Shown piece by piece: positions 1-11,182 of a DNA stretch of 64,000 bases. The notes under the pieces were generated by a model that saw only the letters and a list, made by a program, of their open reading frames with translations, was not told the DNA's origin and did no database searches. The stretch is from Azolla pinnata (lineage: Eukaryota; Streptophyta; Polypodiopsida; Salviniales; Salviniaceae), in assembly GCA_037176905.1 (NCBI GenBank), contig JBBBWG010024334.1, positions 1 to 64,000 of the forward strand, in the 5' to 3' direction. Within the stretch, counting starts at the first letter, position 1; each line of letters opens with the position of its first letter. Position numbers and translations under genes: made by a program.

Positions 1-69
1 GTTTAGGGTTTAGGGTTTAGGGTTTAGGGTTTAGGGTTTAGGGTTTAGGGTTTAGGGTTTAGGGTTTAG
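1..69 (+). repeat. Telomere-type TTTAGGG array (about 10 units)
   Basis: About ten perfect units of the plant telomere heptamer start at base 1 and stop abruptly at 69. The G-rich strand reads inward. A left chromosome end would show CCCTAAA on the plus strand, so in this orientation the array is an interstitial telomeric repeat, a fusion or inversion trace, or an assembly edge. Confidence 0.93.
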
Positions 70-422
70 GCTCTATGACCAGTGCACAAGCAGTGAGAAA
101 TTCCACACCTAGTATTTACATCAAAGGACAATGCATATTGAATAACTCACCTTGCTTTCCTCTTCCCTTGCAGGAGGCACAAAGCTGGAAGAAAAGAAGA
201 GAGAACATGAATGAAAAATGAAGGAAGAGCAGAAAGCCATGAGAGGTGATGGCAACGGTGGAGGAAGAAGCATCCGAAGAAGTCTTACCTCGTTTCCCAC
301 GCCCAGGCAAGTCTTGCATTTCTGGGGTTTCTACAACATGATGAACACAAAGTGGAAGAAGACAATATGAATATGAAGAACGAAATGGCTAAAAACAACG
401 ATTTGGTCGTGAAGCAACAGAA

Positions 423-1190
423 AGAAAGACACGTTTGTAAAACCACCATCACCCATCATCCTCCATCATTCATCATTCATCCATCCATCTGACGTTATCC
501 CTTATCATCATCATCACCCACAGAAAAATTTCAGTTTGCTCATCCATGGCCTCTCTTCTTCCATGTGTCATATCACCGCATGCAAAGAAAACCCAGAGCA
601 AATCAGCTTTACTTCGTCGATACCCACTTGTCGCTGTTCCTCATCCTCACCTACCGTTAATCATCGTCCTCCCATCATCCACCATGCACCCATCGTTGAC
701 ATCGACCATAGGCTGTCATGCATCATGTGTTCTCATCCAGCATTCACTGTCATCTATAACACCATGCACCCTCATCAACATCCACCATATATCGTCATTC
801 TCATCAACAGTACACCATACATCGTCATTCTGATCAACAGTTCACCATACATCGCCGTTCTCATCGTCAACATCCACCATACGCTGTCATCCTCATCAAC
901 ATCCACCATACATTGTCATTCTCGTCGGCATCCACCATATACCAACGATGCTTCTCACGTCTACATCCATCATTCTCGTCAACAATTCACCATACATCAC
1001 CATTCGCATCAACAATTCACCACACACCATCATTCGCATCAACAATTCACCATACATCGTCATTCTCGTCATAAACACCCACGATACATTGTCATCCTCA
1101 TCAACATCCACCCTATACCATCATCATCAGCATCATCATCATCATTATCAATATCCACCACACATCATCATCCTCAATCTCATCAATCAT
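423..1190 (+). repeat. CAT/CAC-rich degenerate minisatellite (about 30-bp unit)
   Basis: Diverged copies of a unit of roughly 28-30 bases built on caccatacatcgtcattctc and catcaaca recur, clearest between about 770 and 1130 and fading into simple ATC/CAT repeats at both ends. The open frames here (His/Ser/Ile-rich on plus, Met/Arg-rich on minus) are by-products of the repeat. I see no gene between 70 and 4353. Confidence 0.85.
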
Positions 1191-1604
1191 GATGATCACC
1201 CACCCACAATACACATCGCCGGCATCTTCGGCATCGACTGCTATGCATCATTCATATTCAGGAGTCGTGCATAAACCATCATAGAGGAGCAGCATCAATG
1301 GATTCAAGGAACGGTGGGGGATGAAGCAACTGGCAGGACAGGGCAAGAAAACAAAAAAAGGGTTGGGGGGGAAAGAAGTACCAGGTTTGCTCGAGCATAT
1401 CGGAGGAGCAGAGGGGAGAGGAGCTGAAGGGCAACGGCGGAGGCGATGGCGGCGCTCCCGGCCCATGCGGGGGCAACAGCATCTGGGACGACGACGCTCG
1501 GAGTTTCCATGGCAGAGAAGCAGAGCTTTTCTTATTTCCCTTCCGTTTCCTTCATCTCTTCTCAAACTCTCTTGTGGGTCTTCTTTCAAGTGTTGATTTT
1601 TTTT

Positions 1605-2345
1605 GTTTTCTTTCTGATCAGAAACATCAGATTGAGTCTGTCTGTAATGCGAATAAAAGGAGCCGTCGAAGCTCTCGATCGATAACAGTATTAGGATCTA
1701 ACAATGATTTGCAAGATTAGCGAGAAGATCAGGGAGATTAGAATGGATTGAGGATGATTAACCACAGCGACGATCGGCAACAGTATTAGGATCTAGTAAT
1801 AATTTGCAAGATTAGTGAGAAGATTAGAGAGATTAGAATGGATTGATGGCGATTAAACCACCGCAACGATCGACAACAGTATTTGGATCTAGCAATGATT
1901 TGCAAGATTAGCGAGAAGATTAGAGAGATTAGAATGGATTCAGGGCGATTAACCACACACATCAACCAACGCCGAGTGAAGAGGACTGAGGACGAATCCA
2001 GAGCACCATCCGTGTCCCATGCCACTGAATATTACCTTGGATTAGATTATCACCTTGTGGTCTACTTAGTGTTGCTGTTTTCTTTCTGATCAGAACATCG
2101 TGGACTCCTTGAGTCTGTTTGCGATGTGAATGGAAGGAGCTTGTGGTGCCCGTCGAAAGCTCTCAATCGGAAACAGTATTTGGATCTCTACTCATGATTC
2201 GCAAGATCAGAGAGAAGATCAGAGAGAATAGAATGGATCAAGGGTGATTAACCACACCCAACCAGCCTCGAGCGAAGAGGACCGAAGACGAATCCAGAAC
2301 ACAATATGTGTCGCATACCACAGATTATTACCTTGGGTTATATAC
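1605..2345 (+). repeat. Nested tandem duplication (about 480-bp unit holding 95-bp subunits)
   Basis: A segment starting with ttttctttctgatcagaa near 1605 recurs near 2076, and both copies end in closely similar sequence (gaagaggactgagg... near 1979 and gaagaggaccgaag... near 2274). Inside the first copy a 95-96 bp subunit (aacagtatt...ggatct...gcaagatta) occurs three times, starting at 1684, 1779 and 1875. The second copy has it once, at 2172. No coding signal is seen. Confidence 0.85.
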
Positions 2346-3019
2346 CTCAGAAGCTGACAGGATGTAATCGATGCCATTCTTACGATGTTTAACAAACCAT
2401 ATCGACTGAAAGTTATTGAATGACAATCGCAGTTTTGATGAAGCCGAGGCGCGTTACTGAGGAAGGTCATGGATTCAGATCTTTCGTGCGTCCGATTACA
2501 TCGGTGCGCCGAATGAAAGCCCGATGATGAAGCTCCGCGACGACTCCGTTAGCTGCACACAAGGCATTCAAGGAATTAAAAAGAGCTAAGCAATACTGTA
2601 TAAAGAGGCGCACGTCTCTCTCTCTCTCTCTCTCATCGATTCCACGCCTTGGCAGAAGGAACGCATAGATTAGAGATCCCTTCCTCCTCCTTCCAAAGGG
2701 AATCCCAGACTCTCTGTCTGACAAATCGCAACGTGATAATGATCACGATCCCGTTCTGGGCACACGCTGGGATAAGGCGAAAGAATCGATCGATCGATCG
2801 ATCCGGTCGTTGGACTTTTAAAAGCAACCGCAATTTCTTATGCCTGAAAGGCCACAACGGAAAGAAAGAGCTCTCCAGATTCAGATTTAAATAACAACTG
2901 CGCTCTCATGGGCATCTTTGCCTTCTTTGTGGATGTTAAAACTTTCTAATCTATTCTACTCTTCTTCATAACACAAGGAAAAGTTGTAAAGAAATGTAGT
3001 TTGCAACTCGGCCAGAATC

Positions 3020-3964
3020 GATAGTCGCATCATCGCTGCCGCTGCCATCAACATCATCATCATCATCATCAACAACAACATCATCACCAACATCATCATC
3101 ACCACCATCATCATCATCAACATCATCATCAACAACAACAACATCATCATCATCAGCACCGCCATCATCATCATCAATACCGCCCTCATCATCATCATCA
3201 TCATCATCAACAACACCGCCATCATCATCATCATCTTCTTCTTCTCCGTCATCCTCGCCACCATCAGCATCAGCATCATCTTCTTCTTCTTCACCATCAC
3301 CATCATCAGCATCAGCATCTTCTACTTCATCATCACCACCATCACCACCATCATCATCATCATCATCTTCTTGTTCTTGTTCTTGTTCTTCTTCTTCTTC
3401 TTCTTCTTCTTCTTCTTCATCACCACCATCATCATCATATCACCTTCATCATCATCATCTTCTTCTCCATCATCATCATCGCCACCACCATCAGCATCAT
3501 CATCATCATCACCACCACCATCAGCATCATCAGCATCATCATCATCATCTTCTTCTTCTTCATCACCATCACCACCACCATCAGCATCATCACCTTCACC
3601 TTCTCCTTCAAGCATCACCGCCATCGCCATCGCCATCGCCATCATTCATCATTCATCATCCATCATGCATCATTCGTCATCCATCATGCTTCATTCATCA
3701 TCCATCATGCATCATTCATCATCCATCATGCATCATTCATCATTCACCATTCATCAATCACCGACCGTCAATCGTCAATCGTCGGTCATAGTGCCCATAA
3801 ACGTGTCAAGCTTCGGCCCAACACGACGTGATCGATGATACGAAAACGCAAAAAAAAATATCTCGCCGATGCGTGTTCCGAGCTCGTGACGGGCAGGCGG
3901 GCATCATCATCATTGATGAGAGCATCTCCTCCTCCTCTTCTTCATCACCATCATCATCATCACC

Positions 3965-3996
<32 letters not shown>

Positions 3997-4008
3997 CACC
4001 ATCATCAC

Positions 4009-4040
<32 letters not shown>

Positions 4041-4052
4041 CATCTTCTTCTT
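3020..4052 (+). repeat. Long TCA/TTC trinucleotide array, about 1 kb
   Basis: Almost uninterrupted (CAT/TCA)n mixed with CAC, TTC and GCC triplets, broken by a 150-base complex stretch around 3780-3915. It yields long Ser, His, Met or Asp homopolymer frames on both strands, none of which looks like a gene. On the minus strand the tract is GA/TG-rich. It ends about 300 bases before the Nudix start codon, so it may lie in that gene's promoter. Confidence 0.92.
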
Positions 4053-4231
4053 CTTCCTTTTCCAGTTTCAGACCCTTTCCCCATGTGATCCCAAGGAACA
4101 AGCAAGTGTGTGAAGAAGAGGAGGGGCAGGGGGCCCCTCCATTGATTGGGTGGAAGCTAAGATATATTTCACACCAAGCCCCAATACCAAATCTCTCCAT
4201 CATCATCAGCACAGCATCAGCATCACCATCT

Positions 4232-4232
4232 C

Positions 4233-4266
<34 letters not shown>

Positions 4267-4268
4267 TT
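4232..4268 (+). repeat. (TC)n tract in the presumed Nudix 5' leader
   Basis: A run of CT dinucleotides about 90 bases upstream of the ATG at 4354. Pyrimidine tracts of this kind are common near transcription starts and in 5' leaders of plant genes. No transcript data are visible, so its placement in the leader is inferred. Confidence 0.6.
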
Positions 4269-4353
4269 TCCTCTCTTCCACAGAACACAACACCACAATA
4301 ACAAGCAATTTGAGTTTTGGGTGTGTCTTGTGGGCTGCTTCTTTCTCCCCCCC

Positions 4354-7300
4354 ATGGCAATCTCTTCGGCCACCATCCGATTCGCCGATCCTGCGCAATT
4401 CGCCAGCCACCCGCGATCGAAGCTCCGCCGCCACCATGGTTAGCATTCGAACCCCGACTCCACCCTCTCATCCACCGCTCTTTTCCGATCTTTGTTTTTG
4501 CTGTAATTTGCCCCCCCCCACCGAATCGGAGCTCTCTAATTTAGCATTGCCAAGCCCTGCTCCTGACAAGTGATTTGCCTGAGTTGATTCTTCCAGCATT
4601 AGCATAGAGTTAGCATTACCCTCAATGGTGCGGCGTTGCTTGCGCATATCAAAGCAAATCATTAGCAGCATCTTCAAAACATATGGTAATCTGTTTCATG
4701 ATTCCGGCATTAGCATAGAGCTAGCATCACCCTCGACGGTATGGTGTGCTTCGGATTATCAACGCATCATTAGCAGCATCTTCAAAGCATATGGTAATCT
4801 GTTCCAAAGATTCCAGCATTAGCATAGAGTTAGCATTGCCCGCAATGGTGTGGTGTGCTCTTAGAGGCATATGAAAGCATCATTCGCAGCATCCTATGGT
4901 AATCTGTTTCATGATTCCAGCATTAGCATAGGGTTAGCATTACCCTGGATGATGTGGTGTGCTTAGGCACATGAAAGCATCATTAGCAGCATCCTCAAAG
5001 CATATGGTAATCTGTTTCAGGAGCCCTCGACGTGGCTCATCGGCCGATGCGCTTATCAACCGTAGGTGATGCACTAATTCTCCCCAATGCGCACAGCGCT
5101 AATTGCCCCATGGTTTTATCTGTAGTAATGAGAGCCCCTCTGGATCCGCTGTAAATGACACTAATCCGGCGGGCAAATCTCTATTTCCTGTGTTGATCTT
5201 AGCTGCATTGATCGTGATATGCCAAGCTCAGCAGCAGCAGCCCTTGGCGGAGCGCAACAACAGCCACGGTTCGAGTCCCACGAGAACAACAAGGAGGATT
5301 GCTGGCCCTGGCAGCGATGAATTAGAAGGAGTGGTGATGATGATGAAGAAGGAGAAGATCAGTCGGCGGGGGAGATCGATCGGAGCAGAGCAGCTGGGTG
5401 AATTGTACCCTAACGGATTATCTCCCGAACCAGCACCAGCTCCCGATTTCCTCCTCGATCTCGATCTCAGCTTCGGCGGCGAACCAGAGATTGAAATCCT
5501 TGGGTCAAAGGGTGATTGCTACGATGGCGTGCTGATCGATCCCACGAGGCTGCCATTGGACCCCCATCAGTTTGTAGCCCGGCTCAGAGCCTCTCTCGGG
5601 CATTGGAGAGCCCAGGTTCGCATCCAGACTCAGATGGACAATCTATCTGTACACATAAATATGCCATTGTTCACTCTGAGCAATTTTTAAACTGGAATTC
5701 CATGGATATCTGTAGAGGTATTATAAGCACAGAAATAAGAACACAGACACACACTGATCAAAATATCTATATTTATATGCAGATGATTTATGATGGGTTT
5801 TGTTAAATTTTGTAGGGCAAGAGAGGTGTGTGGCTGGAACTGCCGTCACATCTTGCAGAGTTTGTGCCCTTGGCAATCAAGGTAATAAAGTTTTAAAAAA
5901 AAAACAAGAGAAACAAAACCCTCTGCCTCTTTTAATTTCAATTTCGATTCTTTCAGATACTTCTGCATTTTCCAATTTCAATTTTAAGTCTTTCAAATAC
6001 TCCTGCAATTTCCAATTCCAATTTTAATCCTTTCAAATGCTCCTGAATTTTGCAACTCCGATTGCCATTCTTTCAAATGCTCCTGCAATTTCCAATTTCC
6101 AATTTCAATTCTTTCAAATGCTCCTGCATTTTCCAATTCCAAATTCTTTCAATGCTCCTGCATTTTCCAATTCCAATTTCAATTCTTTCAAATACCCCCT
6201 TCGTGCAGCTCTTTCTTTTCTCTCACTCGGATGACCCTGTCCACAGAGAAAGAGATCTCTCACATTTCCCTGGCCTTTAAAAAATATTCATAATTTTTAG
6301 GCTTTAGGGCATTCATACCATTTACTACCCATTGGTCACCGAACTCCAAACAGAACAAATGATGTGTATGAGAAAGCGGAAGCATCATTTCTTATCATTC
6401 CGGGTCTGTCTGGATGCTCTCACAGGAAGGGTTCCAGTATCATCATGCGGAGCCAAGCCATGTGATGATGACATATTGGTTACCGGATAGGCCCTCCACA
6501 CTGCCACCCAATGCTTCTCATCAAGTCGGCATCGGCGCATTCATCATGAATGATCGGAGGCAGGTTGGTGCCAGTCCAAGCTGCCATGAAAGTCATATCT
6601 TTCTTGCTGATGTCAATGTCTGGATTGCCCATTAAGGACTATTGCCTGGCTATATATTCTTACTGAATGTGATGTGTGCAGGTATTGGCAGTGCAAGAGA
6701 AAACTGGCCCTTTGCGTGGCCTAGGTGTTTGGAAGATGCCGACTGGTCTGATCAATGAGGTATTATGGAGTGTTGAGAGTGGATAGCAAACTTGATTTAC
6801 ATTCCTTACAATGGTCCTCTGCCATATTCTGTTTAGATTTGATGGAAAATATCTGAACCTCTATAATATAACCCAATGTCCTGATAATCACTGCAGTTTT
6901 GCCCCACAAACTCACAATGCATCTTTCCCCATTTCACTGCATTCCAGTATCCTGCTTGATCAACAAGAAACGCTTCTTAAACATGAGGAAATTCTTTAGG
7001 ACAACTTGATAATATGCCTGTGCATCCAGAGTAATGCATATCGACGCTCAGCTCAAGTACCTTGTTATTAACTACCCATTGCTAATGTTGATATTCAGGG
7101 TGAAGATCTCTGTGATGGAGCCGTACGAGAAGTAAAAGAAGAAACCGGGGTAATGTGTCCACTAGTAGTTTGATTGAATCATATCAAACTCTTAAAAGAG
7201 CTCATAAAAACCCAGAAAATTAATCTGGACGAATTCACTACTTTTTACCAGGTCGATACAAAGTTCATGCAAGTTGTCGGATTCAGGTACTTCCACTTTG

Positions 7301-8701
7301 ACAGAACCCATCTACATTTTATATTCTTGGCAGAAACATAAGAGGGGCCTGCATACTTGGACATTTTCATGACTTTCGTGGTGCATTCTTAGCCAAAATT
7401 AGATGGGTCTAACTAAGATCTAGGGCCAACTAACTTTGTCCTCAGAAGGGCCAATGAGAACATGCTCATGGGTCCCCAATAACTCAACCTTATATAGCAG
7501 ATTTATGAACAAACTATATCCTGGAAAACGATTCCAGCAATGAGGTTTTTCTCACCAATGTTATTCCGAATGGATGAGATGTTGTTCGGCAATACAAGCA
7601 CAGAAAAACTGGGAGATCGAGAGTCAGAAGAAAAGAGTATGTGCACAAGCACAGGACTTATGCAAGAGATATCTTGTTGAGGTAAAAGATAGAGCAAATT
7701 TCCGATCGGACACACACCACAGAAGGTATTGATTTTGGGGTAGGACTAACTAGGTCAAACATATAATCTGGCCCATGTGAGAATAAAGCGAGGTGACATG
7801 CCAACAGAGATTCCACGCTAGCCAGCAAAGAAAAATATCTGCTAGCAACACGAGATGGCGACATCGGCACGATAGCAGAAAAAGGCCAATAGAGAACATC
7901 GGTCAGGGAACCTCAACTTATAAAGTTTCAATATCATTCTGGTGGGGCAAAATGGGGGCATCACGGAACATATTCCGTGATCATGTTGCCTTTCATATAC
8001 TTGCAATCCACAGGAAGTTGCATGCATACTTTTATGCTAAAGTTTCCTCCTGCGGAACAATATGTTTCAAGAACAAAATAGTAATAATAACAATGCCTAC
8101 AAAGGTGTAACAATGTTTGAAATTGGTATTCATCGCCCTGAATCAGACGATAATGCCTTGTCTGCAAATATAACCAAGGCTTTTGTTCTCTTCTCCTTGA
8201 AACCGAGCTCCTGTTTACATAGTCTAATCATTTTCTTATTATTTCGTTGTGTTGTATCACAGGCATGGACACCTTGTATCATTCCGGAAATCAGATCTCT
8301 ACTTTATGTGCACTCTTCAACCTTTATCTGAAGACATACGGATCGAACAAGACTGCGAAATCGAAGCAGCAAAGGTATGCATGCACCACTTGTATAAGCC
8401 ACAAGAAAGCCCGCAGATGATAGTTTTCCATCACATTACATGTGTCACATCTTCTTTGCATACAAAAAAAGAAAAAGAAAAATATTACTCACAATTTGAT
8501 AAGAGGCTTGATTGTCTCCATATCCAGTGGATCCCGTTGGAGGAGTTCCAAAGCCAAGATTTCTTCATGGAGAGCGAAGCGCGCAGGAAGATGCTCGAGC
8601 TTTGTGTAGCCAGCTGTGATGGTGGTTACCGGGGCTTCAAAGCAGAAGAACTGTTCAGTGGATCCCTTGCCAGGCCTACTCATTACTTCTATGCTCAATA
8701 G
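4354..8701 (+). CDS. NUDT8: Nudix hydrolase, NUDT8-like, probably plastid-targeted (9 exons)
   Basis: Exons read as 4354-4438, 5203-5615, 5816-5881, 6426-6563, 6682-6759, 7099-7149, 7252-7286, 8263-8374 and 8528-8701, giving 383 residues, close to the usual NUDT8 length. Nudix enzymes hydrolyse nucleoside diphosphates linked to another moiety. The Nudix box is complete across exons 6-7: G-LINEG-E-DLCDGAV-REVKEETGV fits Gx5Ex7REUxEExGU. Ahead of it lies the plant Nudix N-terminal region (YDGVLIDP, SLGHWRAQ, GVWLELP, FQYHHAEP). The first 28 codons (MAISSATIRFADP...) are basic and rich in Ser/Ala with no acids near the start, like a transit peptide. Exon 1 joining 5203 is chosen because the phase fits; without it the first in-frame ATG would be 5337. 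Exon 1 is therefore the weakest part. Intron 1 and intron 3 carry tandem repeats. Confidence 0.85.
4597..5021 (+). repeat. Four-copy 104-111 bp tandem repeat in Nudix intron 1
   Basis: Units begin cattagcatag at 4597, 4708, 4817 and 4921 and end in atggtaatctgtttc. Copies differ by several substitutions and small indels. The array lies inside the inferred first intron (4439-5202), and each unit boundary carries a ttccag-like 3' splice-site sequence. Confidence 0.9.
5951..6225 (+). repeat. 40-bp minisatellite in Nudix intron 3
   Basis: About 6.5 copies of a 40-base pyrimidine-rich unit (tttcaaatgctcctgca...ttccaatttcaatt) start at 5951, 5991, 6031, 6071, 6112, 6147 and 6186. They lie between exon 3 (ends 5881) and exon 4 (starts 6426). 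Confidence 0.9.
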
Positions 8702-9838
8702 CTACCTGTTCTTGTACATTATCTACATTATACATAACTCATGATGCTACACTAACTGCATTGTTGTAAATATGTTCCTAGCATAATGTAGAGTTGATTT
8801 TTTTTTGTGAGTATCTTACCCTGTTACTACATCAATGATACACAGTATTGCTCTCAATTTACCCACTATGCAAACTTTTGGGTCCATTCCTTTCCTGTCT
8901 ATGATATTCCAGAGCTTCAAGTTTTACATAGATCGATGTTTCATAGTATAAATTCTCTGTTTGCACACGGCATGCACCTAAACCTACATGCATGTGTTCA
9001 ATGGACAGACCCAAATGCATGAAAACATCATGGTGCACGATGCCGTTCACACTAAATTGGTGGACTAATGCCACACAAAACTAAATTAGGTGAAGGATTA
9101 CCCAATCCTAGAGCATGGAAGTAATTCAACTACAACATTTGCATTTTCAAACATCTTCTTTTTGGTTCTTGCGTTGAGAAGCTTGCCTATGATACCAAAA
9201 TCTTCATGGGTTGAAAACATTGAAACAATAAATTCCCTGCTCAGTATGTAGAAAAATAAAGTGCATGGAAGGTATGAGAACACAGAATTTTCATGTGATG
9301 CAGCAAAACTAGCCTATCTCGTGATCATGAGAATTGTACCTTCTCTCCAGCAAGTATAAAACCAAGAACAGAAGGCATTTGTCTTTGAAAGCCCACTTTA
9401 CACTCTATTCTCATGCAATCAAAATCCTCGAGTCGTAGTTTATTTTTTCAGAAAAACGCAGCCATTGATATTACTTGACAATACTTCAGGTTTCCGCATC
9501 CGAGATTTCATTCAGAGGTCAAAATGATTAGAAAAACTCCTTAATTTTACATTCATTTGACAAACGCATTGCAATTCGGCGATCTATGCAATGTGTTGCA
9601 CCAACCATTGGACTCTCTCGATTTTCCTTCAAGAGAGGTTATCATGCATCTCACAATTTTCTTCGAAAGGGATTCATCCAATAAGAAGAGACAGCAATCA
9701 ATACTCGTAACAGTCTCAAATCTTGACTAATATGATCTTTGGGAAAGTGTTTAGTATAAATATTAGGTCCTCCGCCAGTTTCCAGAACAGATATACGGTT
9801 CTTACCAGTGAATCAAACCATCAAGATATGTTTCTTAT
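8702..9838. other. Intergenic, between convergent Nudix and RMI2 genes
   Basis: This holds the 3' flanks of both genes. AT-rich sequence with no recognisable gene, RNA or repeat. Short open frames on both strands match nothing I know. Confidence 0.6.
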
Positions 9839-11182
9839 CTATACATAGGAAGAGTAGAATAAATTAAAAGCTTCAATAACTTCCAAATTCCACATTGCCT
9901 CCCTGTCAGGAGATGATGACAAGTCGACAATCTTATGAACCTGAAAATATAAGGGCATAACACATTACGTCGACATTAGAAGAGACTTAACCAGTGCACC
10001 AAAACACATCTCTTATTTCTATTACTAAAAGCTAGCAGCTTCAGATCATTTGTTCATTGAGATTTAGTGCTCGGCTTTATGTCCATAAGAATCACCAAGA
10101 GAGCCTAGTTTTTAGGTAGAAGGCTGGTTTTGTATGAACATTTTCACATGATCTAAAATGCATCATATAGACTTTCAGTTTCGGGGGGATCATGAGCATT
10201 AGTGAGTAACAAAAGCAATTCAGAACAGCATTATTACCTTCAGTATTGGAGATCCATTGATGACAGTGTACGCACCCAGCACGAGAACATAAAGGCCTGC
10301 ATAGAATTAATAATAATAATAAGCTATTGACGAAAATGATAAGAAACAAGCTACAAATAAGATGGCAAGACCAATATCAATAGCAATGGCAATGGAAACA
10401 ATGCAACAAATTGATGTCAAAACTGATACAGATACAGACAGTAATATGGATACAGATATCAATATGAATACCAGAGTCCAATAACAAGATTCAAATCGGA
10501 TGATAAGATCAATAGCAACAGCAATAAAAACATCAACACGACAAATTGATATCAATGCTGTTACTATTACCGTGACTGATGCTGATACTGATATCAATCT
10601 CGACACCAGAATCCACAACAATATGAATAATACTCACTGAAAGAGAAGTAAAGAAAGCATTTGAAAAGACTGGATTGGATTTCGAGATGAATTGATAAAA
10701 ACCTTTCTTCATCTCTGGATCTTGGAACTCTTTGGAAATGTGAAGCTCGATGACCCCACTCCCATCATCCATTATTCTTTTCCCTGGCTCTGAACCTCCT
10801 ACTAACACACCCTTTGGTTTGCAAACAAATAATAACATTGTTACTACAAAAAATTTGCAGTAACTTGGCAAAGCTTTCACAAAAATCGAAGGGAACAAAA
10901 AAAACCATTGCAATGAATTTACACTTAGCAAGAAAAGCTAGTATAAAATCAAATGAACACACATATATAAGAAAGAAGAAAAGGAATAATGGAAACAGTC
11001 TTATTAGTTCGTTTGTTTTAACTTAGAAATGGAGGGGGGGGGAAGAAAACCTGTAGCCATGCCCTTTGAAATGGAAGCGTTCCAAAGGCCATCCGAGGGC
11101 GCCCATTGGAAGAAACAATGGGTTTAGAGAGGGATGTAAGCTGACCGATCAACAGCTTCAAGGCACCAAGCTCATAATCCAT
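9839..11182 (-). CDS. RMI2: RecQ-mediated genome instability protein 2 (RMI2), 4 exons
   Basis: Exons on the minus strand: 11051-11182, 10703-10811, 10238-10296 and 9839-9940, giving 133 residues, close to the roughly 145 of animal RMI2. RMI2 is a small single-OB-fold protein that binds RMI1 within the RecQ helicase-TOP3alpha complex, which dissolves double Holliday junctions without crossover. Family landmarks seen are MDYELGALKLL, FQRAWLQGVL, DDGSGVIEL, YVLVLGAY, PILKVHKIVDLS and DREAMWNLEVIEAFNLFY. Each junction keeps phase with GT-AG ends. The start is the first ATG, in the conserved MDY context. The gene is convergent with the Nudix gene. Intron 2 contains a roughly 130-bp direct duplication. 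Confidence 0.92.
10360..10626 (+). repeat. Roughly 130-bp direct duplication in RMI2 intron 2
   Basis: Sequence from about 10360-10487 (caatagcaatggcaatgg...caacaaattgatgtc...gatatcaatatgaataccag) recurs, diverged, at about 10500-10626. Both copies contain degenerate GATACA/ATCAAT short repeats. It lies wholly within intron 2. Confidence 0.75.

Noticed and set aside
1-69. True left chromosome telomere
   Set aside because: The plus strand carries TTTAGGG instead of CCCTAAA, which is the wrong orientation for a left terminus, and only about ten units are present.
3371-4113. Long Ser-, His- and Asp-homopolymer open frames on both strands
   Set aside because: They exist only because a trinucleotide array has no stops in several frames; there is no flanking unique coding sequence or conserved motif.
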